DNA of 35,248 bases from contig CAIKKJ010000073.1 of the NCBI GenBank assembly GCA_903827955.1, positions 1 to 35,248 on the forward strand. Direction: 5' to 3'. Each line of letters begins with the position of its first letter. Position 1 is the stretch's first letter. Below are positions 21,582-28,825 of this stretch, one piece after another. A program made the position numbers and the translations under genes. A model generated the notes under the pieces. That model worked only from the letters and a program-made list of their open reading frames with translations. It had not been told where the DNA came from and did not search any database. The DNA is from an uncultured Verrucomicrobia subdivision 3 bacterium. Lineage in GTDB: Bacteria > Verrucomicrobiota > Verrucomicrobiia > Limisphaerales > UBA11358.

Positions 21582-24536
21582 ATGAAATCAATTACCGGGT
21601 GGTTGGCAGTCGGGGTGGGACTAGTCTTTTCTTTCACATCAATTAAAGCACAACAAGGTTCAGACGCCCTCTCCAAAATCAACGTCACCTTGGAGTCCAG
21701 TTCGGAAATGCGTTCGCAGCTCGATGCCTTGGCCACGGTGGAGCCGGTTCCGTTTGCTTCGCTGCCGCGCTCCCAGCGCGGGAATGTTCTGGCCAGTGGA
21801 TATTGGTCCATGCAAAACCCGAACCTGCCGCCCTTGCCCGGCAACTTTTACAACCTCGATGTCTGGCCGCTGGGTGACGGGATGTTTGTGCTGGATGACC
21901 GCAACGTGGATTATGCCGCACTGCAAGCAGAAGCCGAGTTAGACGCCAAGCTCACCGCTGCCGCTTCGCTGAAATCCGGCGGCACGGCGCTGCGCATGAT
22001 GATGAGCAGCCTGGCCGCCGCCTACGCCTACGGAAATCCGGTTTATCTCACCAACCTCGTCGTGAGCACCTCCGGCGGCATGAGCGCGACGTTTGACATC
22101 GCGGGCGGCACGAACAATGTGCCTTACGACATACTGATGACGACAAACCTTCTGTCCCCGGCGAACGCTTGGAGTTGGCTCGGCATCGGCTATACGGACA
22201 CCCATTATAGTTTTGCCAACCAGCCTTTGGACATGGCGTTTTACCGGCTGGCCAAGCCGCTGCAAACGCGGACGCTGGCTTGGGGCTTAAACGGCTACGG
22301 TCAATGCGACGTGCCTTTGGGATTAACCAACATCATCATGGCGGCGGGCGGCCTGGATTTCAGCGTGGTCTTGAAAGCCGATGGCGGCGTGCTGGCCTGG
22401 GGCAGCAATGCAAACGGCCAGACTAACGTGCCAGCCGACCTGACCAATGCCACGGTGGTGGTGGCAGGTTATCAACACATTCTGGCACTGCGGGCGGATG
22501 GCTCGCTTTCCATTTGGGGCAAGTGGCTAAATGGAAACTATGTTGGACCATTTATTCCGGCCGGCCTGACCAATGTTTTGGCCATCAGTGCGGGTGTTGA
22601 TCACGACATTGCCGCCAATGCCGATGGCACGGTCATGGTTTGGGGCTATACCAATACCATTTACAACACGGTTCCCTCCGGTTTGGCCGGAGTGAAAGAC
22701 GTGGAGGCAGGCTGGAACCACAACTTGGCGCTGCTCACCAATGGCACAGTCATGGCTTGGGGAAAAAGTTATGACAGCTTTGGTTGGAACGTGACAACGG
22801 TTCCGGCGGGCTTGAGCAATGTCGTGGCGATTGCCGCCGGAGGTTATCATTCGCTGGCTTTGAAATCAGATGGAACCGTGGTCGCCTGGGGCGCAGGGAC
22901 AACTACAAATGGCTTGTTTAGTTTTTTGGGCGTCGAACAAGGGCAATCTATCGTGCCCGCCGGGCTGTCGAACGTGGTGGCGATTGCGGCGGGCGGCTAT
23001 CACAGCACGGCTTTGAAAAAGGATGGAACCGTTGTAATGTGGGGCGACATGGAATTGCCCGGCTACCAGGTGAACCAGATCATCGGCATCGGCGGTGGAG
23101 TGAGTCATGCACTTGCCTTGCGGGCCGGTCGGCTCAGGCCGCCAGTGTTTATCTTTCAATCGTCGGCCACGAATCTTGTGACCATCTACGGCAAACCGGT
23201 CGCCTTGAGTGCCGCGGCGATCGCACCGGACACGACCAACGGCTTTCCCCTCGGCTACCAATGGCAGTTCAACGGCACGAACTTCACGGGAACCAGCCCG
23301 ACCAACTATAATTTCACCGCCAACGACAACACGGCGGGAACTTATACCCTCATCGCCAGCAACGCGGCAGGCAGCACCAGCGGCAGTTGGCAGGTGACTC
23401 TCACCAACGCCATTGACGTGACGCAAGACCTGCTCCTGATTTATAACACCAACTCGCCGGACAGCAAAACCGTCATCGACTACTATCTTGCCCACCGCCC
23501 CGGCGTCGGCGGGGCGAACGTGTTGGGAATTGGCTGGCCGGGAATTTTTGTTACCAATTATGTGACCACCGGCGACATCATCGGCGTCACGAATGCGACC
23601 ATTTATGAAACGGTGTCCCCATCAGAATTTACGAACCGGTTTCTTAACCCGATTCAAAATTGGATGTCGGCGAATTCCAAACAGCCGCAATATGTCTTGC
23701 TCATGCTGGATGTGCCATCGCGGGTCAATCCCGACGCCACAACCGGTGCCAACTACCCGTTTTACTATCCTCCGCATACTCTGCCGAGTTTTAGCTACCA
23801 AATTAGGATGAGCATTTCGGGCTGGAGTCCGTATGTCACCCACTTGAATATGCTGACTACCAATGATTGCATTGGCTACATCAACAAGCTGGAATTCTTT
23901 GGGACTAACTATTCGCCGGGACAAGTTGTGATTAGTGCAAGTGTGGGCGGCTATGCGGATACAAATTTTGTGCTGGATAACATCCGGCATGGTGCTGGAT
24001 GGGGGCCAGATGATTATTCTGGGGCAGGTTATTTTGTTTATTCATCAACAAATGGGTTGCTGGCTTCAGGAGTGCCGACCAATAACATATTGTTCTATGA
24101 CGGAACTGAAACATTTAGCAATGGCATAGCCCACAATCTGCCTCACCCCACAAACATAACAAACATGGCAGGCTATATTTGCTGGGGTGCGCACAGTTCT
24201 TTGGACAAGAATTATGCAATCAATAACGCCGTTCAATGGAATGGTAGTTCAAGCTGGTGGATTATCAGAACGGAGGAATCAGCTAACGGCCAACGTCTGG
24301 AAAACTCACAGTGTAATTTTCTCAAATGGTGTTCTGGCGGAGCTTTTGGCGGAACAAATTATTCTAAAACACCGATAGGGGCGGTTTCATATACAGATGA
24401 ACCCGGTGCCGGCGGCACGGACAATTCAAAATACTTTGGGTTGTGGGCTGCAGGAAAAAACTTTGGCGTCTGTGCATGGGAATCAAGAGCCACTCTTAAT
24501 TTTCAAGCTGTCGGCGATCCGTTTGTAAAACAATAG
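21582..24536 (+). CDS. Secreted RCC1-repeat / Ig-like / TIGR03790-type protein (element cargo)
   Basis: The product has 984 residues. A signal peptide (MKSITGWLAVGVGLVFSF, cleavage near IKA) is followed by a conserved-looking N-terminal region. About six RCC1-type blades occupy residues 229-516 (LAWGLNGYGQCDVP, VVLKADGGVLAWGSNANGQ, LALKSDGTVVAWG). An Ig-like beta domain spans about 523-613 (YQWQFNGTNFTGTS, GTYTLIASNAAGS). The last 370 residues start DLLLIYNTNSPDSKTVIDYYLAHRP, which matches the TIGR03790 family seen in PEP-CTERM-bearing bacteria. The first two thirds are GC-rich; from about 23780 the gene becomes AT-rich, suggesting a mosaic. A Shine-Dalgarno-like AAAGGGAT precedes the ATG. 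It is followed 8 bases later by a PEP-CTERM protein gene. A cell-surface or extracellular role is inferred. Confidence 0.85.
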   Translation: MKSITGWLAVGVGLVFSFTSIKAQQGSDALSKINVTLESSSEMRSQLDALATVEPVPFASLPRSQRGNVLASGYWSMQNPNLPPLPGNFYNLDVWPLGDGMFVLDDRNVDYAALQAEAELDAKLTAAASLKSGGTALRMMMSSLAAAYAYGNPVYLTNLVVSTSGGMSATFDIAGGTNNVPYDILMTTNLLSPANAWSWLGIGYTDTHYSFANQPLDMAFYRLAKPLQTRTLAWGLNGYGQCDVPLGLTNIIMAAGGLDFSVVLKADGGVLAWGSNANGQTNVPADLTNATVVVAGYQHILALRADGSLSIWGKWLNGNYVGPFIPAGLTNVLAISAGVDHDIAANADGTVMVWGYTNTIYNTVPSGLAGVKDVEAGWNHNLALLTNGTVMAWGKSYDSFGWNVTTVPAGLSNVVAIAAGGYHSLALKSDGTVVAWGAGTTTNGLFSFLGVEQGQSIVPAGLSNVVAIAAGGYHSTALKKDGTVVMWGDMELPGYQVNQIIGIGGGVSHALALRAGRLRPPVFIFQSSATNLVTIYGKPVALSAAAIAPDTTNGFPLGYQWQFNGTNFTGTSPTNYNFTANDNTAGTYTLIASNAAGSTSGSWQVTLTNAIDVTQDLLLIYNTNSPDSKTVIDYYLAHRPGVGGANVLGIGWPGIFVTNYVTTGDIIGVTNATIYETVSPSEFTNRFLNPIQNWMSANSKQPQYVLLMLDVPSRVNPDATTGANYPFYYPPHTLPSFSYQIRMSISGWSPYVTHLNMLTTNDCIGYINKLEFFGTNYSPGQVVISASVGGYADTNFVLDNIRHGAGWGPDDYSGAGYFVYSSTNGLLASGVPTNNILFYDGTETFSNGIAHNLPHPTNITNMAGYICWGAHSSLDKNYAINNAVQWNGSSSWWIIRTEESANGQRLENSQCNFLKWCSGGAFGGTNYSKTPIGAVSYTDEPGAGGTDNSKYFGLWAAGKNFGVCAWESRATLNFQAVGDPFVKQ

Positions 24537-24544
24537 GCCAAACC

Positions 24545-25180
24545 ATGAAAAATATAATCACATCTGTAGTTATAGTGTTCTTAAGTATCCGAATTGGATT
24601 TTCCCAAGGCTTCGTCAACTTGGACTTTGAACAGGCAAATCTGTCAGGATACGGTTCTGGTAGCGTTCCTGCCACCAATGCGTTTCCCGGTTGGTCGGTC
24701 ATAGCGTCATATCTTCTCTATGATGACACTTCATTGAGTGGTGGCTCGATAAGTATTATGGACGTGGCAGGTATCGCTGGTCCGCTTATTCAAAGGAAAT
24801 ATTTTGTATTTTTCAGAAATGCCAGTTCCCTCTCTGTTTCCATTGGTCAGACTGGACAGATACCCTCATCGGCGCAATCAATCATCTATTGGGGGCAAAC
24901 ACCATTGCCGGGCGATCCGGTGGGAATACAGGTCACGTTTAACGCCCAACCGCTTGATTTTGTTGAGACGGGTAGCACGGCCAATTACAACATCTATCAA
25001 GCAAACATTTCCGCTTTTGCTGGGCAGTCCGGCGAATTGCTTTTTACAGCTCCACCCAACGGAATTGGCTCCCTCGACAACATCCAGTTCTCATCCTCAC
25101 CAGTGCCCGAACCAAGCGAGCTTGCCTTGGCCGCACTTGGCACCTTGCTCCTCGGTTCCCGCCGCTGGAAAAGCCGGTGA
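24545..25180 (+). CDS. PEP-CTERM sorted surface protein (element cargo)
   Basis: The 211-residue protein has an N-terminal signal peptide (MKNIITSVVIVFLSIRIGFSQ) and a jelly-roll-like beta domain beginning FVNLDFEQANLSG. It ends in a classical PEP-CTERM tail: VPEPSELALAALGTLLLG followed by basic SRRWKSR. Such tails are recognised by exosortase, which would have to be encoded elsewhere in the genome. The gene is AT-rich and is only 8 bases behind the TIGR03790-type gene, so the two form one cargo operon. The ligand is unknown. Confidence 0.88.
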   Translation: MKNIITSVVIVFLSIRIGFSQGFVNLDFEQANLSGYGSGSVPATNAFPGWSVIASYLLYDDTSLSGGSISIMDVAGIAGPLIQRKYFVFFRNASSLSVSIGQTGQIPSSAQSIIYWGQTPLPGDPVGIQVTFNAQPLDFVETGSTANYNIYQANISAFAGQSGELLFTAPPNGIGSLDNIQFSSSPVPEPSELALAALGTLLLGSRRWKSR

Positions 25181-25234
25181 AATGGGTTTCAGCTTCTGGA
25201 CAGTTATTAGCGTATTAAACAAGGTTAAGGGCGG

Positions 25235-25263
25235 GGGGCTGGCGCGCTCCGCGCGCCAACCCC
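25235..25263. terminator. Strong GC hairpin between convergent cargo and replication operons
   Basis: A stem of about 13 bp with one mismatch (25235-25247 with 25251-25263, core GGCGCGC/GCGCGCC, loop TCC) lies between the plus-strand PEP-CTERM gene and the minus-strand genes. There is no clear T run on either side, so it may be a repeat-type palindrome or an exonuclease-blocking 3' end rather than a classical terminator. Confidence 0.5.
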
Positions 25264-25284
25264 GTCGCCCCTTCCTACCGTGCT

Positions 25285-25614
25285 TCAGGTCACCAGTTCC
25301 GCCTCCTTGATGACGAACCAGCGGTCTTTCTCCATCCAACGCAGCACTTTCAGCGTCACGGTCTGCAAGTTCGGTAGTTTCGGAAACTCGATGACGTTTT
25401 CGCCCTCCAGTTTCACCTGGCCGTCCTTCGGATCGTGGAACGCTTCCCACACCGCCAGCCCGGGTTGTAATGCCAGTTCATGCCGCGCGATGACAAACAC
25501 GCCCGTGCCGTCCTTGCGCTGATGCGCCTTAGCGACACTGGACATGACGATGCCGCGCACGAACAGACCATTCAGCTTGCCGGATGGAGCAGTTGATGTT
25601 GCATTTGTGTCCAT
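25285..25614 (-). CDS. Small protein coupled to the HUH Rep, possible ssDNA-binding protein
   Basis: The 109-residue protein has a beta-rich appearance: LNGLFVRGIVMSSVAKAHQ, GTGVFVIARHELAL, QTVTLKVLRWMEKDRWFVIKEAELV. It starts inside the end of the Rep gene (43-base overlap), which implies translational coupling. In several rolling-circle ssDNA phages and plasmids a small OB-fold ssDNA-binding protein is encoded next to Rep, and the length and pattern here would suit that. No signature residue proves it, so this is inference from position. Confidence 0.6.
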   Translation of the reverse strand: MDTNATSTAPSGKLNGLFVRGIVMSSVAKAHQRKDGTGVFVIARHELALQPGLAVWEAFHDPKDGQVKLEGENVIEFPKLPNLQTVTLKVLRWMEKDRWFVIKEAELVT

Positions 25615-26378
25615 TCAGTTAATCCCTCCTTTCGATTGATGATGATTACCCCGCTGCCTTGGTAGCGACCCGCGCGTGCAGCGGACAAAACGAGCTGGTC
25701 GAACAGTTCCCGATACGGGACCTGAAATTTGATGGTGCGGGCCTGCCCGTTCTGCCGGATGACTGCCGTGCACGCCCACCGCCAGAACCGTTCATCCATC
25801 GTGTAGCTGGCCCGTTGGCGCGGTGCTTTCGTTGAGCTGACTTTGGGTTGCGGCGGTGCTGGTTTCAAAAAGCCTTTGGTGGTCTGGAATACCCGCAGCC
25901 GTTTCCGCCGCAAGACCCACGCCGGCAGTTGGTCCGGCTTCGTCACGTATTTTAGCAGATAGTGAAAATCATCCGCCGTGATGCGTTGCACTTTCACCCA
26001 GCCCAAACCCCACAGTTCCGCCAGCAGTTCTTTGGGCAGGAACCGTGGCGTTAGGAACACCGCGTGGTAATGCACCCAGCCGGATTCATGGAATTCGACC
26101 TTGATGCAGTAGGGCGCATCGATGAAGTATTTCTTGCCTTCGTGTTCGACGCCTTGCCGAAGTTGGAAGAAAACTTTCCGCAGCCACTGGCGGCTGTCCT
26201 CGAAAGCAGTTTCTTCATCCGCATAGTTTTTGGGATCCAGGGTGAACGTCAGGAACAATTTGCCGCCCACGTCGGGCAGCCGATCCCAGAACCGCGTCAG
26301 CACCTTAAAGATGCCGACCGGGTGAAACCAGGATGTCGGGATAAATTCCTTGATGGTGGCTTCGCCGGTGGGATTCAT
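25572..26378 (-). CDS. HUH-endonuclease replication initiator (two-tyrosine Rep)
   Basis: The 268-residue protein is taken from ATG 26378, which overlaps the HTH gene stop as ATGA; a GTG 26387 is also possible. Motif 1 is FLTFTLDP (42-49). The metal-binding HUH motif is VHYHAVF (H103, H105). The catalytic motif is Y140-L-L-K-Y144-V-T-K147, the Y-x-x-K-Y-x-x-K arrangement of superfamily I initiators such as phiX174 gpA. It should nick one strand at an origin and start rolling-circle replication of the excised circle. The C-terminal half (KPAPPQPKVSSTK, WRWACTAVIR) is unassigned. It sits between an excisionase-like gene and a small, possibly ssDNA-binding protein. Confidence 0.85.
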   Translation of the reverse strand: MNPTGEATIKEFIPTSWFHPVGIFKVLTRFWDRLPDVGGKLFLTFTLDPKNYADEETAFEDSRQWLRKVFFQLRQGVEHEGKKYFIDAPYCIKVEFHESGWVHYHAVFLTPRFLPKELLAELWGLGWVKVQRITADDFHYLLKYVTKPDQLPAWVLRRKRLRVFQTTKGFLKPAPPQPKVSSTKAPRQRASYTMDERFWRWACTAVIRQNGQARTIKFQVPYRELFDQLVLSAARAGRYQGSGVIIINRKEGLTEWTQMQHQLLHPAS

Positions 26379-26587
26379 ACGCGCCACTCCGAGGGTTGGG
26401 AATTTTCTTTCAGGAACCGTTCCAATTCCTTGACCCAGTAGATTGGCCGGTAGGTGACGCGGCAGGGACGTAGCAGGCCACGTGCGGTCAGGCGATCCAG
26501 GGTGGCTGGACTTACGCCAATGGCCTTCGCCGCCTCAATGCGGGTTAGGCCCAGCTTGGGTGGTGGTATTAAAATGTCGGTGCTCAT
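26375..26587 (-). CDS. Small HTH protein, excisionase/AlpA type
   Basis: The start is chosen at ATG 26587 (70 residues); a TTG 26656 would only add unlikely sequence. The body LGLTRIEAAKAIGVSPATLDRLTARGLLRPCRVTYRPIYW is a winged-helix/MerR-like DNA-binding domain of the excisionase (HTH_17) kind. It is followed by KELERFLKEN. Its likely roles are directing excision and regulating the element's genes. Its stop overlaps the Rep start (ATGA), so the replication genes are coupled to it. The 84 bases upstream (26588-26671) probably hold the promoter of this operon. Confidence 0.82.
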   Translation of the reverse strand: MSTDILIPPPKLGLTRIEAAKAIGVSPATLDRLTARGLLRPCRVTYRPIYWVKELERFLKENSQPSEWRV

Positions 26588-26671
26588 ATTCCCGACATTT
26601 TTATCACCAGCCGCCGGCCAGGTATTGGGGCGTCTGCTGAGGGATGAAATCCCCAATTAAATTTCTGAACC

Positions 26672-27517
26672 CTAGGCGCGAGAAAGTCTCCTCGGCCGGC
26701 CACGCGGCCCCATGGAGAGTTTAATGTCTTTGCAAACTTCGTTGAACTGCTCTTCGCCGGGATCTCGAAAATCGGACGTTTGGGTTAATTCCATTCGTAT
26801 CTCCTCGCGCGTTTTCAGAGGCAGACTCCGCCGCAGTTTCTCGATCTCGTATTGAAATGCCAGTAGTTCGCTATAGACCTCAGTTCGGCGATCATCCCCG
26901 CTGAATTCGCCGTCTTCATTCAGAAAGATGGAATAGCCTTCGGCCAGGCCAGAATAAAATAGTTTGCTGTCTTTCGGGTTTTGCTTGGCCACGTGGTAAA
27001 GCGCGACTTGCCGATGTTTGTCCAACACTTCCAACTGCCGGTTCGTCGCCAGCGTCAATAATTCGGCCAGCGTGATTTGGTCGTCCAGCGGACGGTTTAA
27101 TGCCTGGAGAAAATATTTCCGCATTTCGGGCTCGCCTGAAACTGTCGCCAGCCGAGCCTGTTCTTTCTTGTTCAGTTTAGTCAAACCTTCGGCTTTCAAA
27201 AGTTTGGGCAAATCATGCTGAAAAAAAGTTTTGTAACGCTCCATCAGACCAAGGCATCGCCCATAGTTGCGCCAATTCACAGTGCCCTTGGGTTTGAGTT
27301 TCAGGACCGATTTTAGGATGGTTTGCCGGTAGCGGAGGCAAATGTTTCTGACCCATTCGGGTGTGGTTTGGCTCGGTTGCCAGCCGGGCAAGGGTTCCAA
27401 TCCGACCGCGTCCCGCAACTCGCTTTGAAAATCCATCATCCGCACAAAGAGCGTCGGCTCGCGCAAGTTCGGACTTAGCGCGGGCGTGGATGCCTTGCTG
27501 GATTTCCCTGTTTTCAT
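26672..27517 (-). CDS. Unknown element protein, 281 aa, helical
   Basis: No family is recognised. The protein is charged and predicted mostly helical, with a basic N-terminus (MKTGKSSKASTPALS), a middle containing WVRNICLRYRQTILKSVLKLKPKG and MERYKTFFQHDLPKLLKAE, and an end with a basic GPRGRPRRLSRA tail. The tail suggests nucleic-acid contact. It starts 1 base after the integrase stop and is therefore cotranscribed with it. Its place between integrase and the excisionase/Rep operon suggests an element-maintenance role, but this is only positional. Confidence 0.7.
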   Translation of the reverse strand: MKTGKSSKASTPALSPNLREPTLFVRMMDFQSELRDAVGLEPLPGWQPSQTTPEWVRNICLRYRQTILKSVLKLKPKGTVNWRNYGRCLGLMERYKTFFQHDLPKLLKAEGLTKLNKKEQARLATVSGEPEMRKYFLQALNRPLDDQITLAELLTLATNRQLEVLDKHRQVALYHVAKQNPKDSKLFYSGLAEGYSIFLNEDGEFSGDDRRTEVYSELLAFQYEIEKLRRSLPLKTREEIRMELTQTSDFRDPGEEQFNEVCKDIKLSMGPRGRPRRLSRA

Positions 27518-27518
27518 T

Positions 27519-28661
27519 TTATGCCGCTGTCGAATGATCGCGCTTGAAGGTCACCTTTTGCGCCATCGCCACCGAGTGTTGATCGCGCAGATGCCCGTAA
27601 ACTTTCATCGCCAGTGCGCCGCCGTCTTTATGTCCAAGCCAGCGGCTCACCGTCGGAATATCAACACCAGACTCAATGCAAAGTGTCGCAAAAAGATGTC
27701 GTAGGTCATGGTGAGTGATGCGAGCCATCCCCACTTTCTCCGCCGCCCGATTCATCGCCTTCTGGCATTCACGAACTCGCATCACCGGCTGGCTGGCTGG
27801 TTCCTCGGCCCGAATCTGGCGCATCGGCTGCAATAATTGAACCATGTCTGGAATCATCGGCACCCGCCGGATGCTCCAGTTTTTTGTGCCGGTTTCAGGA
27901 TCGCCACGCACCGTGATTTCATTTTTCTCAAAATCACAGTCCGCCCAGGTGATATTCGCCGCCTCGCTTTTGCGGAAACCGCCATAGGCTAGAAAGCGAA
28001 CCAAATCAGAGCAGTTTTTGGAGTCACGCCCACCACCTCGCACCAATTCCTTTACGAACTCCTGAAACTGTTCAAACGTCGGCAAGGTCAAAGTTTTTGA
28101 ACTCACCCGCGCACGTTTCAGACCGACTGCCGGATTCCGATAGAGCGATCCAGCTTCAACGCCGATTTGGAAAACACCCTTCAAAATTCCCAAGGCTGAG
28201 TTGTAGCGGGAGGATGAATAGTCGTTGCCGAAGCGTAGCGCCCAAACTTTGCAATCCGCCTCGGTAATTTTCCGAATATCCAAGGACTCCACTCCCGGCC
28301 ACGTCTTGCTAATCGCGTCCAAGATTTCGCCACGGTATTTTTTACTAGCCGGCTTGAGCTGGTGGCTGGCCTTGGTTTGCTCCCGGTAGTGCTTTAATGC
28401 TTGGCCGAACGTCATCTTACCTTGCGATGTCGCTTTTTGCCGCTCAGCGGCTTCACGTTCGGATTTTTCAACATCCGCCAGTCGCAGCTTGGCAACCGAG
28501 ATCAAATCCGTCTTTAGGCTCTTTCGGATGAGCTTGCCCTTAACGCGCAACCGGGCATAGTAAGTGCCAGATGGAACGTAACGGATTAAGTTCGAATACT
28601 GGGATTTCTGCCAATCTTTTTCAGCTTCGGCAGGCTGCGGTGCTGTTTGCGTCTGATTCAT
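27519..28661 (-). CDS. Tyrosine-type site-specific integrase
   Basis: From ATG 28661 the protein has 380 residues. A TTG reading further upstream runs into the arm-type site and is rejected. It has an N-terminal arm-binding-like part (YYARLRVKGKLIRKSLKT), a core-binding SAM-like domain (TFGQALKHYREQTKAS, WPGVESLDIRKITEADCKVW), and a catalytic domain. Catalytic residues: Arg in YGGFRKSEAANITW, His-x-x-Arg in THHDLRHLFATLCI, His in RWLGHKDGG, and nucleophile Tyr in MKVYGHL. It is read away from the tRNA-Arg whose gene forms the right attachment site, 82 bases away, and should catalyse integration at the anticodon loop. Confidence 0.93.
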   Translation of the reverse strand: MNQTQTAPQPAEAEKDWQKSQYSNLIRYVPSGTYYARLRVKGKLIRKSLKTDLISVAKLRLADVEKSEREAAERQKATSQGKMTFGQALKHYREQTKASHQLKPASKKYRGEILDAISKTWPGVESLDIRKITEADCKVWALRFGNDYSSSRYNSALGILKGVFQIGVEAGSLYRNPAVGLKRARVSSKTLTLPTFEQFQEFVKELVRGGGRDSKNCSDLVRFLAYGGFRKSEAANITWADCDFEKNEITVRGDPETGTKNWSIRRVPMIPDMVQLLQPMRQIRAEEPASQPVMRVRECQKAMNRAAEKVGMARITHHDLRHLFATLCIESGVDIPTVSRWLGHKDGGALAMKVYGHLRDQHSVAMAQKVTFKRDHSTAA

Positions 28662-28667
28662 GCAAAC

Positions 28668-28690
28668 AGTATGCAAAACCAGTATCTAAA
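28668..28690 (+). repeat. Putative integrase arm-type site, right copy
   Basis: This is the partner of 21123-21145 (20 of 23 identical, same orientation). It lies just upstream of the integrase start and 52 bases from the tRNA core. Integrase binding here could also repress its own gene. Confidence 0.6.
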
Positions 28691-28700
28691 TGTCAAAATT

Positions 28701-28709
28701 GCGTTTCTA
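28701..28709 (+). repeat. GCGTTTCTA, inverted partner of TAGAAACGC at 21013-21021
   Basis: This 9-bp exact inverted match lies just inside the two ends of the element. It could be a second recombinase or excisionase contact, but the length allows a chance match. Confidence 0.35.
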
Positions 28710-28722
28710 AAAAGTGGTTTTC

Positions 28723-28739
28723 GCCTTTAAATAAAAGGC
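28723..28739. other. Small hairpin directly before the tRNA-Arg gene
   Basis: GCCTTT and AAAGGC form a perfect 6-bp stem with a 5-base loop, ending 3 bases before the tRNA 5' end, in element-derived DNA. It lies where the -10 to +1 region of a tRNA promoter would be expected. The function is unknown. Confidence 0.45.
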
Positions 28740-28742
28740 AAA

Positions 28743-28818
28743 GCTCCCATAGCTCAAATGGATAGAGCAGCGGTTTCCTAAACCGTTTATCCCAGTTCAA
28801 TTCCGGGTGGGAGCACCA
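28743..28818 (+). tRNA. tRNA-Arg (anticodon CCU), right attachment site
   Basis: This is a 76-base cloverleaf with acceptor GCTCCCA/TGGGAGC and the CCA end encoded. The D arm is GCTC/GAGC. The anticodon stem is GCGGT/ACCGT (closing G-U pair) with loop TTCCTAA and anticodon CCT at 28777-28779. The T loop is TTCAATT. The T stem has one A-C mismatch (CCCAG against CCGGG). The first 39 bases are repeated at 20971-21009, so after integration this gene is a hybrid of an element-supplied 5' half and the original 3' half. Confidence 0.95.
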
Positions 28819-28825
28819 GCTTGTT

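Larger units (their letters stand above)
21009..28781. mobile_element. 7.77-kb integrated element at tRNA-Arg(CCU), with tyrosine integrase and HUH initiator
   Basis: The bounds are the 39-bp tRNA repeats (20971-21009 and 28743-28781). A tyrosine recombinase gene lies 82 bases from the right tRNA and is read away from it. Putative arm sites are present near both ends (21123-21145 and 28668-28690, 20 of 23 identical, same orientation), plus a 9-bp inverted pair (21013-21021 and 28701-28709). Joined as a circle, arm-core-arm would form a normal attP. Backbone: integrase, 281-aa unknown, small HTH protein, HUH Rep, 109-aa protein, all minus. Cargo on plus: RCC1/TIGR03790 protein and PEP-CTERM protein. 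No capsid, packaging or conjugation genes are recognised, so it resembles an integrative plasmid-like or satellite element. Confidence 0.85.

Noticed and set aside
21009..28781. Integrated filamentous (inovirus-type) prophage
   Set aside because: An HUH Rep with a small neighbour fits, but no Zot/pI-like ATPase, no small hydrophobic coat genes and no adsorption protein are recognisable in the element.
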